A stretch of 64,000 nucleotides of DNA from an uncultured Roseicyclus sp. GTDB taxonomy: Bacteria; Pseudomonadota; Alphaproteobacteria; Rhodobacterales; Rhodobacteraceae. The DNA lies in the NCBI GenBank assembly GCA_947489665.1, contig CANLEH010000003.1, positions 401,400 to 465,399 of the forward strand. Reading direction: 5' to 3'. The notes beneath the pieces were generated by a model. The model was not told the DNA's origin. It made no database searches and was given only the letters and a program-made list of their open reading frames with translations. Positions 34,824 to 43,523 of the stretch are shown piece by piece (the stretch's first letter is position 1; each line of letters opens with the position of its first letter). A program made the translations under genes and the position numbers.

Positions 34824-35120
34824 TCAGTGATCCGGCTTCGATGCCTCGAACTTGGCGGCCTGATCCGCACTCGCCTCGGTCTGATACTTCGCTTTCCACT
34901 CCGCATATGGCATCCCGTAGACGATCTCCCGCGCAGTTTCCTTGTCCATCTCCAAACCCCGCGCGGCCGCCTCTTCAGCATACCAACGGCTCAGGCAATT
35001 CCTGCAAAACCCCGCCAGGTTCATCATGTCGATGTTCTGGACGTCCTTGCGCTCATCAAGATGGGCCAAAAGCCTCCGAAACGCGGCGGCTTCCAGTTCC
35101 GTTTGGGTTGGGTCAGACAT
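34824..35120 (-). CDS. DUF1244 domain protein
   Basis: Function unknown. The 98-residue protein matches the DUF1244 family of small, all-helical proteobacterial proteins. The core is AFRRLLAHLDERKDVQNIDMMNLAGFCRNCLSRWY with two Cys three residues apart in FCRNC, then REIVYGMPYAEWKAKYQ. It lies downstream of the N-formylglutamate amidohydrolase gene on the same strand (20 bases), so it is probably cotranscribed. Confidence 0.9.
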   Translation of the reverse strand: MSDPTQTELEAAAFRRLLAHLDERKDVQNIDMMNLAGFCRNCLSRWYAEEAAARGLEMDKETAREIVYGMPYAEWKAKYQTEASADQAAKFEASKPDH

Positions 35121-35140
35121 GGTCCCTCCTCTGGTTCAGG

Positions 35141-35890
35141 TCATAAATCGGTGTGCGCCAGCGTGTCTTCAAGCACCCGCGCCAGCCGTTTACCCCAGGC
35201 TTGCTGCTGTTCAGGTGTCTCGATCAGGTCATTGCGGACCTCGATCAACACATGTTTCCGCCCGGCCTGCACCCCATGGCGGTCCATGGCGTCCCCTGGC
35301 AAGTGCCCGGAATAGGGTTCGTTGTCGCCCACACACAGATCACCTTCCACGATCAGCCGGTCGATGAGCGGCGTCGCAAGGCGGCGGTCCTCGGCATAGA
35401 GCACTCCCACATGCCATGGCCGTTTCGGGCGCCCCAGAAATTGGGGGGTAAAGCTATGAATGGACACGATCAACGGATTGTCCCGGGCGGCCAACACCTC
35501 GGCCACGGTGCGATGGTAGGGCCTGTGGAACAACTCCAGCCGCCGCTCAATCTCGTCCGCGGTCGCACCGCGATTGGCCGGGATGATGGACCCGTCGTAG
35601 ACCTGCATCAAAAGGGTCGGATCGTCCTCTCCTCGGTTGGGATCGATCACCAGCCGCGAAAAGGTCGAGGCGATCACGGGTGCACACAGCGCCTCTCCAA
35701 TGGCCTGCGCCACACCCAAGGCGCCCACATCATAGGCGATGTGACGTTCCATATCGGATGCGGAAAGCCCTAGATCCCCATCACACACCTCGGGCGGCAC
35801 GGCGTTGCTGGCGTGATCACACGTCACGACCCAGCGCCCGGCCCGGTCCCCTCCGGTCAAAGTAAAGGCCTTCGCCATGTCGCTTGTCAT
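35141..35890 (-). CDS. N-formylglutamate amidohydrolase family protein
   Basis: The FGase fold hydrolyses N-formylglutamate or related N-acyl/formyl amino acids using zinc. The 249-residue protein has the family motifs VTCDHASNAVPPE (about 22-34), SRLVIDPNRGEDDPTL (about 78-93), SIHSFTPQF (about 143-151) and VLIEVRNDLI (about 213-222). No hut genes are close, so a role in histidine breakdown is not supported here. ATG 35878 is an alternative start. It is divergent from pyk. Confidence 0.88.
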   Translation of the reverse strand: MTSDMAKAFTLTGGDRAGRWVVTCDHASNAVPPEVCDGDLGLSASDMERHIAYDVGALGVAQAIGEALCAPVIASTFSRLVIDPNRGEDDPTLLMQVYDGSIIPANRGATADEIERRLELFHRPYHRTVAEVLAARDNPLIVSIHSFTPQFLGRPKRPWHVGVLYAEDRRLATPLIDRLIVEGDLCVGDNEPYSGHLPGDAMDRHGVQAGRKHVLIEVRNDLIETPEQQQAWGKRLARVLEDTLAHTDL

Positions 35891-36063
35891 GCCTCTGTCG
35901 CAAAGGAGTGCTTCACGACTGCGTATTTCGACGCACCGCCAAAGACCAGCCGCTCAGCGGTTGTTCTGGGAGATGTTTTGCGTCAATAGAGGCGCGACTG
36001 TTGAATGATAGCGCCAACATGCCTGTTTTCAGGCAGATGTACGGGACCCGGGGGAAGACTTCC

Positions 36064-37512
36064 ATGAAACGCGACCGCAATGTCAAAATCGTCGCCACAC
36101 TTGGGCCGGCGTCCAACGATTACGAGATGATCCGCGCCTTGCACGAGGCCGGCGCAGATGTTTTCCGTCTGAATATGTCCCATGGCGACCATGAAGAGAT
36201 TGCCGCGCGCCATGCTATCATTCGCCAGATCGAAGTCGATCTTGGCCGTCCGATTGCCATTCTGGCCGACCTGCAAGGGCCGAAATTGCGATGCGGCGTT
36301 TTCGCGAACGACGAAGGCCACGATCTGGAAGATGGTGGGTCGTTCCGGTTCGATCTGGATGATGCGCCGGGTGACGAGACGCGCGTTCAGCTTCCTCACA
36401 AGGAAATCTTCGATGCGCTGAAACCCGGCGCGACGCTTCTGGTGAATGACGGAAAGATCCGCGTGAAGGTCCTGGAATGCGGCAAGGACTATGCCAATTG
36501 CGAAGTACTGGCCGGTGGCCGCATTTCCAACCGCAAGGGTGTCAACGTTCCTGACGTTGTCCTGCCGCTTGCCGCGCTGTCCGAGAAAGATCGCAAGGAT
36601 CTGGAATTCGTTTGTGAGTTGGGGGTCGACTGGCTGGCGCTTTCGTTCGTCCAGCGGCCCGACGACGTTGAAGAGGCACGCGGGCTTGCGAAGGGCCGCG
36701 CGGCGATCCTGTCGAAAATCGAAAAGCCCGCTGCGGTCGAAAACTTTGATGCAATCCTCAAGGCATCGGACGGGATCATGGTCGCGCGGGGCGATCTTGG
36801 CGTGGAATGCCCTGTGCAGGCTGTCCCCCCGATCCAGAAACGCCTTGTGCGCAAGTGCCGCAATGCTGCCAAGCCCGTGATCGTTGCGACCCAAATGCTT
36901 GAAAGCATGATCGAGTCGCCGATGCCGACCCGGGCCGAGGTTTCAGACGTTGCGGCCGCGATCTACGAAGGTGCCGACGCTGTGATGTTGAGCGCGGAAT
37001 CCGCCGCTGGCGACTATCCGATCGAAGCGGTGACCACGATGAACAACGTGGCCAAGGAAGTCGAAAACGACCCAACCTATCGCAACATCATCGAGGCCTC
37101 GCGCGGTGGCGACAAGGAGACCGTCGCTGACGCAATCGTGTCGGCCGCGCGTGAGATTGCTGAGACGACCAACATCAAGTTGATCTGCTGTTTCTCGGAA
37201 AGTGGTTCCACCGCCGCGTTGACGGCGCGCGAACGGCCCAACGTGCCTATCCTTGCGCTGACGAGCCGCCAGGCCACGGCCCGGCGCATGTGTCTGACCT
37301 GGGGTTGCCATTGCGTGAAGGTGGGAACCGTTGGGCGCTTCAAGGAAGCGGTCATCAACGCGGTCCGCGCCGCAACCGAGGAAAAGCTCGCAGACCAGTC
37401 GGACCTGATCGTCGTAACTGCCGGTGTGCCCTTCGGCCAGTCGGGATCGACGAACATCCTGCGTATCGCACCCTGTGATGAACGGCTTATCTACGCGTCC
37501 GAGCTGGAATAG
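36064..37512 (+). CDS. pyk: Pyruvate kinase
   Basis: This is the last glycolytic step, phosphoenolpyruvate plus ADP to pyruvate plus ATP. The 482-residue protein has VKIVATLGPASNDYEMI at the start, FRLNMSHGDHEE, the catalytic ILSKIEKPAAVENFD (about 217-231), the VARGDLGVECP metal/substrate site (about 240-250) and ATQMLESM (about 278-285). ATG 36064 follows GGGGGAAGA; the ORF's earlier starts overlap the divergent gene's beginning. The short membrane-protein gene starts two bases after the stop. Confidence 0.96.
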   Translation: MKRDRNVKIVATLGPASNDYEMIRALHEAGADVFRLNMSHGDHEEIAARHAIIRQIEVDLGRPIAILADLQGPKLRCGVFANDEGHDLEDGGSFRFDLDDAPGDETRVQLPHKEIFDALKPGATLLVNDGKIRVKVLECGKDYANCEVLAGGRISNRKGVNVPDVVLPLAALSEKDRKDLEFVCELGVDWLALSFVQRPDDVEEARGLAKGRAAILSKIEKPAAVENFDAILKASDGIMVARGDLGVECPVQAVPPIQKRLVRKCRNAAKPVIVATQMLESMIESPMPTRAEVSDVAAAIYEGADAVMLSAESAAGDYPIEAVTTMNNVAKEVENDPTYRNIIEASRGGDKETVADAIVSAAREIAETTNIKLICCFSESGSTAALTARERPNVPILALTSRQATARRMCLTWGCHCVKVGTVGRFKEAVINAVRAATEEKLADQSDLIVVTAGVPFGQSGSTNILRIAPCDERLIYASELE

Positions 37513-37514
37513 GC

Positions 37515-37745
37515 TTGGCTGTTACGCCAGACATCCTTCTGGTGATCGCCACCATTGTGGCGGTCTTCTCCTTCTCGTCGATCATCGGGGCCTGGACGGT
37601 CAAACGGTGGCCTTGGCTGGCCATGATCTCGTTCACGATCGCGGCGGGTTTGTTAGCCTATCTGCATTTTGAGCTGACAGATGGCCTCACCCCGTTGGAC
37701 ATTCCAAATGCGTTCATATCGGTGGCCGCGCGCCTCGTGAATTGA
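37515..37745 (+). CDS. Small membrane protein downstream of pyk (TTG start)
   Basis: I do not know the family. The 76-residue product has two hydrophobic segments (about 6-26 and 34-52) with WTVKRWPWLAM between. It starts at TTG two bases after the pyk stop, so it depends on pyk transcription and probably on translational coupling. The 38-base gap after it contains no terminator. Reality rests on coupling and clean membrane topology rather than homology. Confidence 0.6.
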   Translation: MAVTPDILLVIATIVAVFSFSSIIGAWTVKRWPWLAMISFTIAAGLLAYLHFELTDGLTPLDIPNAFISVAARLVN

Positions 37746-37783
37746 AGCGAGGCACGCCGCCTGCTTACGGCTGCCTGTGCGCG

Positions 37784-38386
37784 TTAGATGACCCGCAGGA
37801 TTAACCAGGCCACGCCCGCATAGGGTAGCAATCCCAACAGGATCACCACACCGTCCCTGGCCAGCATTCCAAGGGCCAGAATGGCCACTCCAATGCCAGC
37901 GACCGAGGAGGAGAACGGCACAAACTCCAGGAACGGCATCAGCAGCCCTGAAAGCAGGCAGATGAGTTGCGGAATGAAGATGAGGGGCCGCTGTGACAGC
38001 AGCCGAAGGCGTTTTGCCGTGCGTGCGTCAAGCCAGGCAGCCGCCGGGCGAATGCGGGAGAAGGCAGCGCGCAGCTTCTGGCCACTGATCTGGCGCGACA
38101 GGATGAAATCTGGAAGCCAGAGGTGTCGGCGTCGAGCCAGCATTTGCGCGGACACAATCGCGATGAAGATGCCCATCAGGGAAGAGAAGAGGGGAATGCC
38201 GCTTAGCGGTGTGGCCACTGCGATGGCGGGCAACAACAATACTGGCGTAAAGCTTGCCCGCCCGAAGGATTGCAGGATCGCGCGAATGTCCGTGGTTTCG
38301 GCAACAGCCGCCTGAAGCACCCGGTCAATGATCTCGGGCAGGGATGCGGGCGGGGCCTCGGCATCGGATGATGTGGTCTCTTCCAT
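37784..38386 (-). CDS. exoD: ExoD-family exopolysaccharide synthesis protein
   Basis: ExoD proteins are inner-membrane proteins first linked to exopolysaccharide production and alkaline tolerance in rhizobia; the biochemical role is unknown. From ATG 38386 it has 200 residues. Motifs include [33 protein letters not shown] (about 40-73), [11 protein letters not shown] and the C-terminal [22 protein letters not shown]. Three to four membrane segments are visible. A GTG at 38398 is a weaker start. It is divergent from the rpmI promoter region. Confidence 0.88.
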   Translation of the reverse strand: MEETTSSDAEAPPASLPEIIDRVLQAAVAETTDIRAILQSFGRASFTPVLLLPAIAVATPLSGIPLFSSLMGIFIAIVSAQMLARRRHLWLPDFILSRQISGQKLRAAFSRIRPAAAWLDARTAKRLRLLSQRPLIFIPQLICLLSGLLMPFLEFVPFSSSVAGIGVAILALGMLARDGVVILLGLLPYAGVAWLILRVI

Positions 38387-38450
38387 TGCGCTCCGCACCT
38401 ATGTGGCCACACCGTATTCATCAAGAACCTTTGCCCTTTGCAGACTCCTC

Positions 38451-38479
38451 TTGTCAGACGGCGGGATTGGCTTTATGCG
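38451..38479 (+). promoter_or_regulatory. Possible rpmI-rplT promoter
   Basis: TTGTCA (38451-38456) and TATGCG (38474-38479) are spaced by 17 bases, about 80 bases before rpmI. The -35 box is good for alphaproteobacteria and the -10 is only moderate. Confidence 0.4.
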
Positions 38480-38560
38480 GCAGCTTCCGAACGGTGCATC
38501 CGGCCTAAAACGGCATGCCGCGACGCGCCCGAACCACTCGTAAGACTTGAGGAGTTGGAA

Positions 38561-38761
38561 ATGCCGAAGATGAAGACAAAGTCGAGCGCCAAGAAGCGCT
38601 TCAAAGTGACGGGCACCGGTAAGGTGCTGGCCGGTCAGGCCGGTAAGCGGCACGGGATGATCAAGCGGACGAACAAGTTTCTCCGCAATGCTCGGGGAAC
38701 AAGCGAATTGTCCGCCCCCGACACGAAGATCGCCAAATCCTATATGCCCTACGACCGCTAA
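38561..38761 (+). CDS. rpmI: 50S ribosomal protein L35
   Basis: The 66-residue basic protein begins [20 protein letters not shown] and contains [18 protein letters not shown], typical L35. A GAGGAG site stands eight bases before the ATG. The longer upstream reading of the ORF has no support. It is followed by rplT at 12 bases, the usual rpmI-rplT pair. The infC gene that often precedes it is not here. Confidence 0.97.
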   Translation: MPKMKTKSSAKKRFKVTGTGKVLAGQAGKRHGMIKRTNKFLRNARGTSELSAPDTKIAKSYMPYDR

Positions 38762-38773
38762 GGAGATCCGGAT

Positions 38774-39133
38774 ATGTCCCGTACCAAAGGTGGAACCGTC
38801 ACTCATCGCCGTCACAAGAAGGTTCTTGACGCGGCCAAAGGTTATTATGGCGCCCGTAGCCGGAACTTCCGTACCGCTACGCAGGCTGTCGACAAGGCGA
38901 ACCAGTACGCCACGCGCGACCGCAAGGCCCGCAAGCGTCAGTTCCGTGCCCTGTGGATCCAGCGCATCAACGCAGCTGTCCGCGCCCATGACGAAGCGCT
39001 GACGTACAGCCGCTTCATCAACGGTCTTGCGAAAGCCGGGATCGAGGTGGACCGTAAGGTTCTCGCCGATCTTGCCGTGCATGAGCCCGAAGCGTTCGGT
39101 GCCATTGTCGATCAGGCAAAAGCTGCGCTCTAA
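38774..39133 (+). CDS. rplT: 50S ribosomal protein L20
   Basis: The 119-residue protein shows the L20 hallmarks: an N-terminal basic extension ([32 protein letters not shown]) that nucleates 23S rRNA assembly, then [14 protein letters not shown] and [25 protein letters not shown]. In many bacteria L20 represses its own operon by binding the leader mRNA; no such leader structure could be judged here. A strong terminator follows. Confidence 0.98.
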   Translation: MSRTKGGTVTHRRHKKVLDAAKGYYGARSRNFRTATQAVDKANQYATRDRKARKRQFRALWIQRINAAVRAHDEALTYSRFINGLAKAGIEVDRKVLADLAVHEPEAFGAIVDQAKAAL

Positions 39134-39153
39134 GCGACGCGCCTTTTGAAACG

Positions 39154-39195
39154 AAAACCCCCGCCGAGCGTCATGCCTGGCGGGGGTTTTCTTTT
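39154..39195 (+). terminator. Rho-independent terminator of rpmI-rplT
   Basis: AAAACCCCCGCC / GGCGGGGGTTTT forms a 12-bp perfect stem with a 13-base loop and continues TTTTCTTTT. In many relatives pheS follows rplT; here transcription stops and two opposite-strand genes intervene. Confidence 0.93.
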
Positions 39196-39211
39196 GCGGA
39201 TGCGCCGCGGA

Positions 39212-39685
39212 TCAGGCGATTGCGCGGCTCAGTGTATGGGGGTGTGGCTCGATAGAGGTCGTCTCGGCCTCTTCCGTCCCGCTTGAACGCTCAAAATCAT
39301 CGTAGCCGCCAACATGCTGGATATAGGCCTCGGCCTGTTGCTCCAGTGGCATTTCGGGCGCAGGCGCGACCTCGACCGTAGCAGGGGCTGCTGCCATGCT
39401 GACCGGGGCTGCGGGCTGCGCTTCGAACAAGGCCGTCTCATAGCGTTGCAGGCTGTCGCGCGCGCGGCCAAGATCGGCTTTCAAGACGTCTGCTTCCGCA
39501 ACGAGACGGTCGATATCCTTTTGCGCCTGCTTGGTGTCGCGGTTCGCCCGGGCCAAACGCGCCTGATAGGCCAGAACCCGGTTTGCAATGGTTGCGGTGA
39601 AATGGGCGCGGGCCAGAAGGTAGCCGCCGACACCTGCCGATGCGATCAGCACAAGGACAAGGGTGAGGTTTAGAAGAAGTGACAT
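39212..39685 (-). CDS. Hypothetical membrane-anchored coiled-coil protein
   Basis: No family recognised. The 157-residue product has one N-terminal hydrophobic segment (about 4-25), then a charged helical region (about 30-85, RANRDTKQAQKDIDRLVAEADVLKADLGRARDSLQRYETAL) with coiled-coil character, an Ala/Pro-rich linker, and an acidic His-containing tail. It starts 16 bases downstream of the OmpA-like gene on the same strand, so the two form a unit. A role as a periplasmic or inner-membrane partner of that protein is inference. Confidence 0.72.
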   Translation of the reverse strand: MSLLLNLTLVLVLIASAGVGGYLLARAHFTATIANRVLAYQARLARANRDTKQAQKDIDRLVAEADVLKADLGRARDSLQRYETALFEAQPAAPVSMAAAPATVEVAPAPEMPLEQQAEAYIQHVGGYDDFERSSGTEEAETTSIEPHPHTLSRAIA

Positions 39686-39701
39686 GACCTATAGTCCTTT
39701 G

Positions 39702-40559
39702 TTACTGGCGCGCTGGCACGACCGCGAATTCCACGCGGCGGCTCAGGGCTTCGGCTTGCTCGGCGGGCGCATCACTCAGAAGCTGACGCGACCCGTAGCC
39801 GACGGGTTCATAAATCGTTGTGTCATGACCAGCCGCCTCGATGGCCTCGATGATGGCCTCGGCACGTTCCCACGACAGCAACAGGTTTTGCGTTTCATCC
39901 CCGGTGGCATCTGCATGGCCGCGCACCAGGATCCGCAGGCCCGAGCAGCTTGCGACGCCCTCGGCGAACGAGAAGGCGGCATCCAGATCCTCAGGCGCTG
40001 CGTCGGTTGAGCTGGCCGAGAAGCGGACAGACAGGCGGTCGGCTGCGGCTGCGAGATTTTCGCGACAAACCTCCGCCTGGGCTTCGGTCAGGGCCGGGCG
40101 GTTGGCGCGCCGTTCTTCCCGACCTGTGGCCGCGTCGATGGAGAGGGAGGTGAAGATTTGCTCTTCCGGCTCTTCCGGCGCGGCGTCAGCACCCACTTCG
40201 GCGAGGTCCAGGACAGCCTCCAGCGCGACAGGGCGCGCGATGGGGACGACGCTTGCTGTGTCTGTATCGGCACCGGTCATATCAATCACCGTCGGCGGCA
40301 TCGGTGCCTCCGGCACGGCTGCGACAGGAACGACTGCGGGCTGCACAGGGGCCACGGGCGTGCGCGCCACTGTGGTTTGCCCGGTGGCCAGGAAACCACC
40401 AGCGATCCCGGAAAGGGTGAACAACCCTGCCGCCGCAAGGACGGAAGGCGTCGCCACCAGCTTGCGATAATGATCTGCGCGGCGTGCTGCATGTGCAAGG
40501 CGCTGCCCGGCCTCTTCCCGCGCTTGGTCGGCTTTGCGACGCTTGTTGAAGATCGCCAT
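39702..40559 (-). CDS. Inner-membrane-anchored OmpA-C-domain protein
   Basis: The 285-residue protein has a basic cytoplasmic N-terminus (1-36, FNKRRKADQAREEAGQRL), one membrane segment (about 37-60), a long Pro/Ala/Val-rich linker, and a C-terminal OmpA-like domain (about 170-283). The domain keeps the peptidoglycan-binding pattern VRGHADATGDETQNLLLSWERAEAIIEAI, with the Asp and Arg that hold meso-diaminopimelate. Topology is therefore MotB-like (inner membrane to wall), not an outer-membrane protein. There is no MotA/ExbB partner. Confidence 0.82.
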   Translation of the reverse strand: MAIFNKRRKADQAREEAGQRLAHAARRADHYRKLVATPSVLAAAGLFTLSGIAGGFLATGQTTVARTPVAPVQPAVVPVAAVPEAPMPPTVIDMTGADTDTASVVPIARPVALEAVLDLAEVGADAAPEEPEEQIFTSLSIDAATGREERRANRPALTEAQAEVCRENLAAAADRLSVRFSASSTDAAPEDLDAAFSFAEGVASCSGLRILVRGHADATGDETQNLLLSWERAEAIIEAIEAAGHDTTIYEPVGYGSRQLLSDAPAEQAEALSRRVEFAVVPARQ

Positions 40560-41078
40560 AACTCTACTCCGTATTGTGACCGCACGCCAAAAGGGGACGC
40601 ATGCGGATCTGACCCGTTACGGACACACGTTGCTGATCTGATGATGTGGCGATCCCGTCGCATATACCGGCGACGGCTGCTGGCGCATATACCGCGCCAA
40701 ACGGGTCGGATTCCGACCGTACTGAGACCAACTTACTCACGTGTTCCTGCCCAATGTTTGCCGGTGTTTTTTTGTCCGGCTTGGTTCCCAAATTGAGGCC
40801 AAGCCTAATTTCAGTCAACGATTTGACGCATTTACGGCGATCGCAGCAGTCACGCTGTTGCAGGAATGCCGCCGTTAACCTTTTTGCCAGGCCGTCCGGG
40901 ATTACGTTTTGGTCAAGTTTTACAAGCGGAAGCCGGTTCTTTTGTAGGTCCTTGCGTCACGCGATCTGAAATATGTCCAAATGTGGCGAGAATGGGGCAG
41001 GTCCACTGCGCTGGCTTGCAATCCGGGGCCGCTCTGGTAGGGGACAAGCCGGAAATCTTCTGGATGGAGCGTGCAAAA
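40560..41078. other. Long divergent intergenic region before pheS
   Basis: About 520 bases between the divergent OmpA-like gene and pheS. Contents seen: an 11-base direct repeat CGCATATACCG (40659-40669 and 40684-40694, 25 bases apart), an inverted repeat GGCTTGG / CCAAGCC (40778-40784, 40799-40805), and GCCGG / CCGGC around a T-run (40760-40780). A 107-codon plus-strand frame here (40646-40969) lacks coding character and a ribosome site. No Phe-rich leader peptide was found. Confidence 0.5.
40659..40694. repeat. 11-base direct repeat in the OmpA-like/pheS gap
   Basis: CGCATATACCG occurs at 40659-40669 and again at 40684-40694, 25 bases start to start. Such a repeat could be a pair of protein-binding half-sites for the divergent promoters. 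No regulator is assigned. Confidence 0.4.
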
Positions 41079-42152
41079 ATGGACGGCTTGGACGAGCTGC
41101 GCAAAAGCTGGCTGGACCGTATCGGCGGGGCCACGGATGAAGGCGCTTTGGAAGAATTCCGCGTGGCCGCGCTCGGCAAGAAGGGCGAGATCAGCCTGAA
41201 AATGCGCGAACTTGGGAAGATGTCACCTGAGGAGCGTCAGGTGGCCGGCCCCGCGCTGAACGCCCTCAAGGACGAGGTCAACGCTGCCATTGTCGCCAAG
41301 AAGGCGGGCCTTGCGGACGCGGCGCTCGACGAACGGCTGAAAGCCGAGTGGCTGGATGTCACGTTGCCCGCACGCCATCGCCGACAGGGCACGATCCATC
41401 CGGTTTCTCAGGTGATGGAAGAGGTTACGGCGATCTTCGCTGATATGGGTTTCTCGGTGGCCGAAGGTCCGCAGATCGAAACCGATTTCTATAACTTCGA
41501 CGCACTCAACATCCCCGGTCACCACCCTGCGCGGGCCGAGATGGACACGTTCTACACGCACCGCAAAGAGGGCGATAACCGCCCGCCCCATGTGCTGCGC
41601 ACCCATACGAGCCCCGTGCAGATCAGGCACATGGAGCAATACGGCGCCCCCTGCCGCATTATCGCGCCGGGCCGTGTCTACCGCGCCGACTACGACCAGA
41701 CCCACACCCCGATGTTCCATCAGGTCGAAGGTCTGGTTCTGGGCGAAGATATCTCCATGGCGAACCTGAAATGGGTGTTGGAAGAGTTCTACTCCGCCTT
41801 CTTCGGTGTCGCCGTCAAAACCCGTTTCCGCGCCTCCCACTTCCCCTTCGTTGAACCGGGGGCAGAGGTCGATATCCAGTGCAGCTTCGAAGGCGGCACG
41901 GTCAAGATCGGCGAGGGCAACGATTGGCTGGAGATCCTTGGTTCCGGCATGGTCCACCCCAAAGTGCTGGAAGCGGGCAAGATCGACCCGTCCAAATACC
42001 AAGGCTTCGCGTTCGGGATGGGCATCGACCGCATCGCCATGCTGAAATACGGAATCCCTGACCTGCGCGACTTCTTCGCCAGCGACCTGCGGTGGCTGCG
42101 CCACTATGGCTTTGCGTCGCTGGAGGTCCCGACGGTGCACGCGGGGGTGTGA
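41079..42152 (+). CDS. pheS: Phenylalanyl-tRNA synthetase alpha subunit
   Basis: PheS holds the class II catalytic core of the alpha2-beta2 synthetase. The 357-residue protein has an N-terminal coiled coil, then [37 protein letters not shown], motif 2 [22 protein letters not shown], and motif 3 [18 protein letters not shown] 41079 has TGGAG nine bases upstream; the ORF's earlier starts add non-homologous sequence. The stop overlaps the next gene. Its beta partner pheT begins 1.37 kb later, not directly behind. Confidence 0.96.
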   Translation: MDGLDELRKSWLDRIGGATDEGALEEFRVAALGKKGEISLKMRELGKMSPEERQVAGPALNALKDEVNAAIVAKKAGLADAALDERLKAEWLDVTLPARHRRQGTIHPVSQVMEEVTAIFADMGFSVAEGPQIETDFYNFDALNIPGHHPARAEMDTFYTHRKEGDNRPPHVLRTHTSPVQIRHMEQYGAPCRIIAPGRVYRADYDQTHTPMFHQVEGLVLGEDISMANLKWVLEEFYSAFFGVAVKTRFRASHFPFVEPGAEVDIQCSFEGGTVKIGEGNDWLEILGSGMVHPKVLEAGKIDPSKYQGFAFGMGIDRIAMLKYGIPDLRDFFASDLRWLRHYGFASLEVPTVHAGV

Positions 42153-42583
42153 GGTACAATCTGGAGGTTGAACGGCAGCTTCTGCTTTCGATCAAAGAGG
42201 CGGGCACGCAGCGCTGGACCAATGCAGAACTGTACCCGGATCCCGACAAGATTGACGCCACTATTCGGCTTTACGAGGACGTGACGAAGCGTACGAATGA
42301 CACCCTGTTTCACCTTGAGCAGATGTCGGAACGCGGCTTTATCCGGATCTGGAAGACCGATGCAGGAATGACGGCCCGGCTTCTCCGTGGCGGTCGCGAC
42401 AGGCTGTCGTGGCACCGCGACAATACCCCTGTCCGACGGAACATACTGCGCATCCGGAAATGGGCGTCGACGAAGTTCAGGACCGTCGTTGTTCCCCTGA
42501 TCGTTCTGGTCGTTGTCCCAATCGTTTCGATCATATTGTCGGTTGAGTTGATGCATTTTCTGGGATTTGACGGACGCCGCTGA
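42149..42583 (+). CDS. Hypothetical winged-helix-like protein with C-terminal membrane segment, coupled to pheS
   Basis: No family recognised. GTG 42149 overlaps the pheS stop (GTGA), giving 144 residues. The N-terminal half ([49 protein letters not shown]) has the spacing of a small helical winged-helix domain. A single hydrophobic segment (about 112-137) ends the protein. This suggests a membrane-tethered nucleic-acid or regulatory protein, which is inference. Coupling to pheS and the clear C-terminal membrane segment support it as a real gene. Confidence 0.62.
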   Translation: MRYNLEVERQLLLSIKEAGTQRWTNAELYPDPDKIDATIRLYEDVTKRTNDTLFHLEQMSERGFIRIWKTDAGMTARLLRGGRDRLSWHRDNTPVRRNILRIRKWASTKFRTVVVPLIVLVVVPIVSIILSVELMHFLGFDGRR

Positions 42584-42671
42584 CAATGACCGAAGTTCGA
42601 AGCCCTCTTATTCTCGGTCGTTGACCCATCCGTGAATTGACACCGCCGAGCAGAGCGCAAGTGTGTGCGGT

Positions 42672-43457
42672 ATGAAAACGCTCGTCGCTCTTGCTGCATT
42701 TCTCTTCGCCACGACCCAATCCTATGCCTGCACCGGCCAAACGCCGTGCCCCGTCGGCGACCGTTCCTATCACGTCCTCGAACCCGATGGCTGGAACGGT
42801 GAAACACCCCTCCCGGTCCTGCTCCATTTCCACGGCTGGCAACGCCAGGGCACGCTGATCGTCCAGCATGACCGTATTGCCGGCGCCACGGAACGCCGGG
42901 GCGTCCTCCTCGTGGCGCCTAACGGCAACAACGGCACATGGACGTTCCGCACGGCCAATTCGGTGGATATCCCGTTCGCCCGCGCCGTCCTCGACGACAT
43001 CGCTGCGCGCTACCCTATCGACGCCGACAACATCTTCGTCTCGGGCTACAGCTATGGCGCGCGGATGGCGTGGCGGTTTGTGTGTGAAGACGGCGCAGAT
43101 ATCGCGGCCCTCCTCGCCATCTCTGGTGCGCTGCCGCAATCCACTGAATGCCCGACACATCCCCGAAACGCCCGGCAGGTCTATGGTTTTGACGATACGG
43201 TCCTGCGTTTCCCCTATGGGCCGAATGGTGAAACAGATCATCCCGTGGCCCTTTGGCGCAACACTATGGGCTGCGGCGAAGGTGAGGTCATCGGCGAATG
43301 GCAGCAACGCTCGTTCCTGACCCTGACCCGCACCGAATGGGATTGCGCAGAGGGGCGTGTGGCACTGGATACGCATCCCGGCGGGCATTTCATCCCCCAT
43401 GGCTGGATCGCGCGGCAGTTGGACGAGTTGCTGGGGCTGCCCAACAGCTACCCCTGA
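42672..43457 (+). CDS. Exported polyhydroxybutyrate-depolymerase/LpqC-like esterase
   Basis: A secreted serine esterase of the LpqC / feruloyl-esterase-like alpha/beta hydrolase family. The 261-residue precursor has a signal peptide (MKTLVALAAFLFATTQSYA). Motifs: LLHFHGWQRQG (oxyanion), the nucleophile GYSYG with Ser127, and the catalytic His in GGHFIPHGW near the C-terminus. Two pairs of Cys (CTGQTPC; others later) suit periplasmic disulfides. ATG 42672 is preferred over GTG 42663. It lies between pheS and pheT in the same direction, an unusual place for an exported hydrolase. Confidence 0.85.
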   Translation: MKTLVALAAFLFATTQSYACTGQTPCPVGDRSYHVLEPDGWNGETPLPVLLHFHGWQRQGTLIVQHDRIAGATERRGVLLVAPNGNNGTWTFRTANSVDIPFARAVLDDIAARYPIDADNIFVSGYSYGARMAWRFVCEDGADIAALLAISGALPQSTECPTHPRNARQVYGFDDTVLRFPYGPNGETDHPVALWRNTMGCGEGEVIGEWQQRSFLTLTRTEWDCAEGRVALDTHPGGHFIPHGWIARQLDELLGLPNSYP

Positions 43458-43523
43458 TGGCTTGTGTCTGAGGGCATTCTTTGCCATGTCCGGGGCCGAT
43501 GAATTTGACACCTGGGGCCCATT

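Noticed and set aside
40646-40969. 107-codon plus-strand frame in the OmpA-like/pheS gap
   Set aside because: Ser/Arg/Cys-rich, no ribosome site, no domain, and it ends inside the pheS leader; treated as non-coding.
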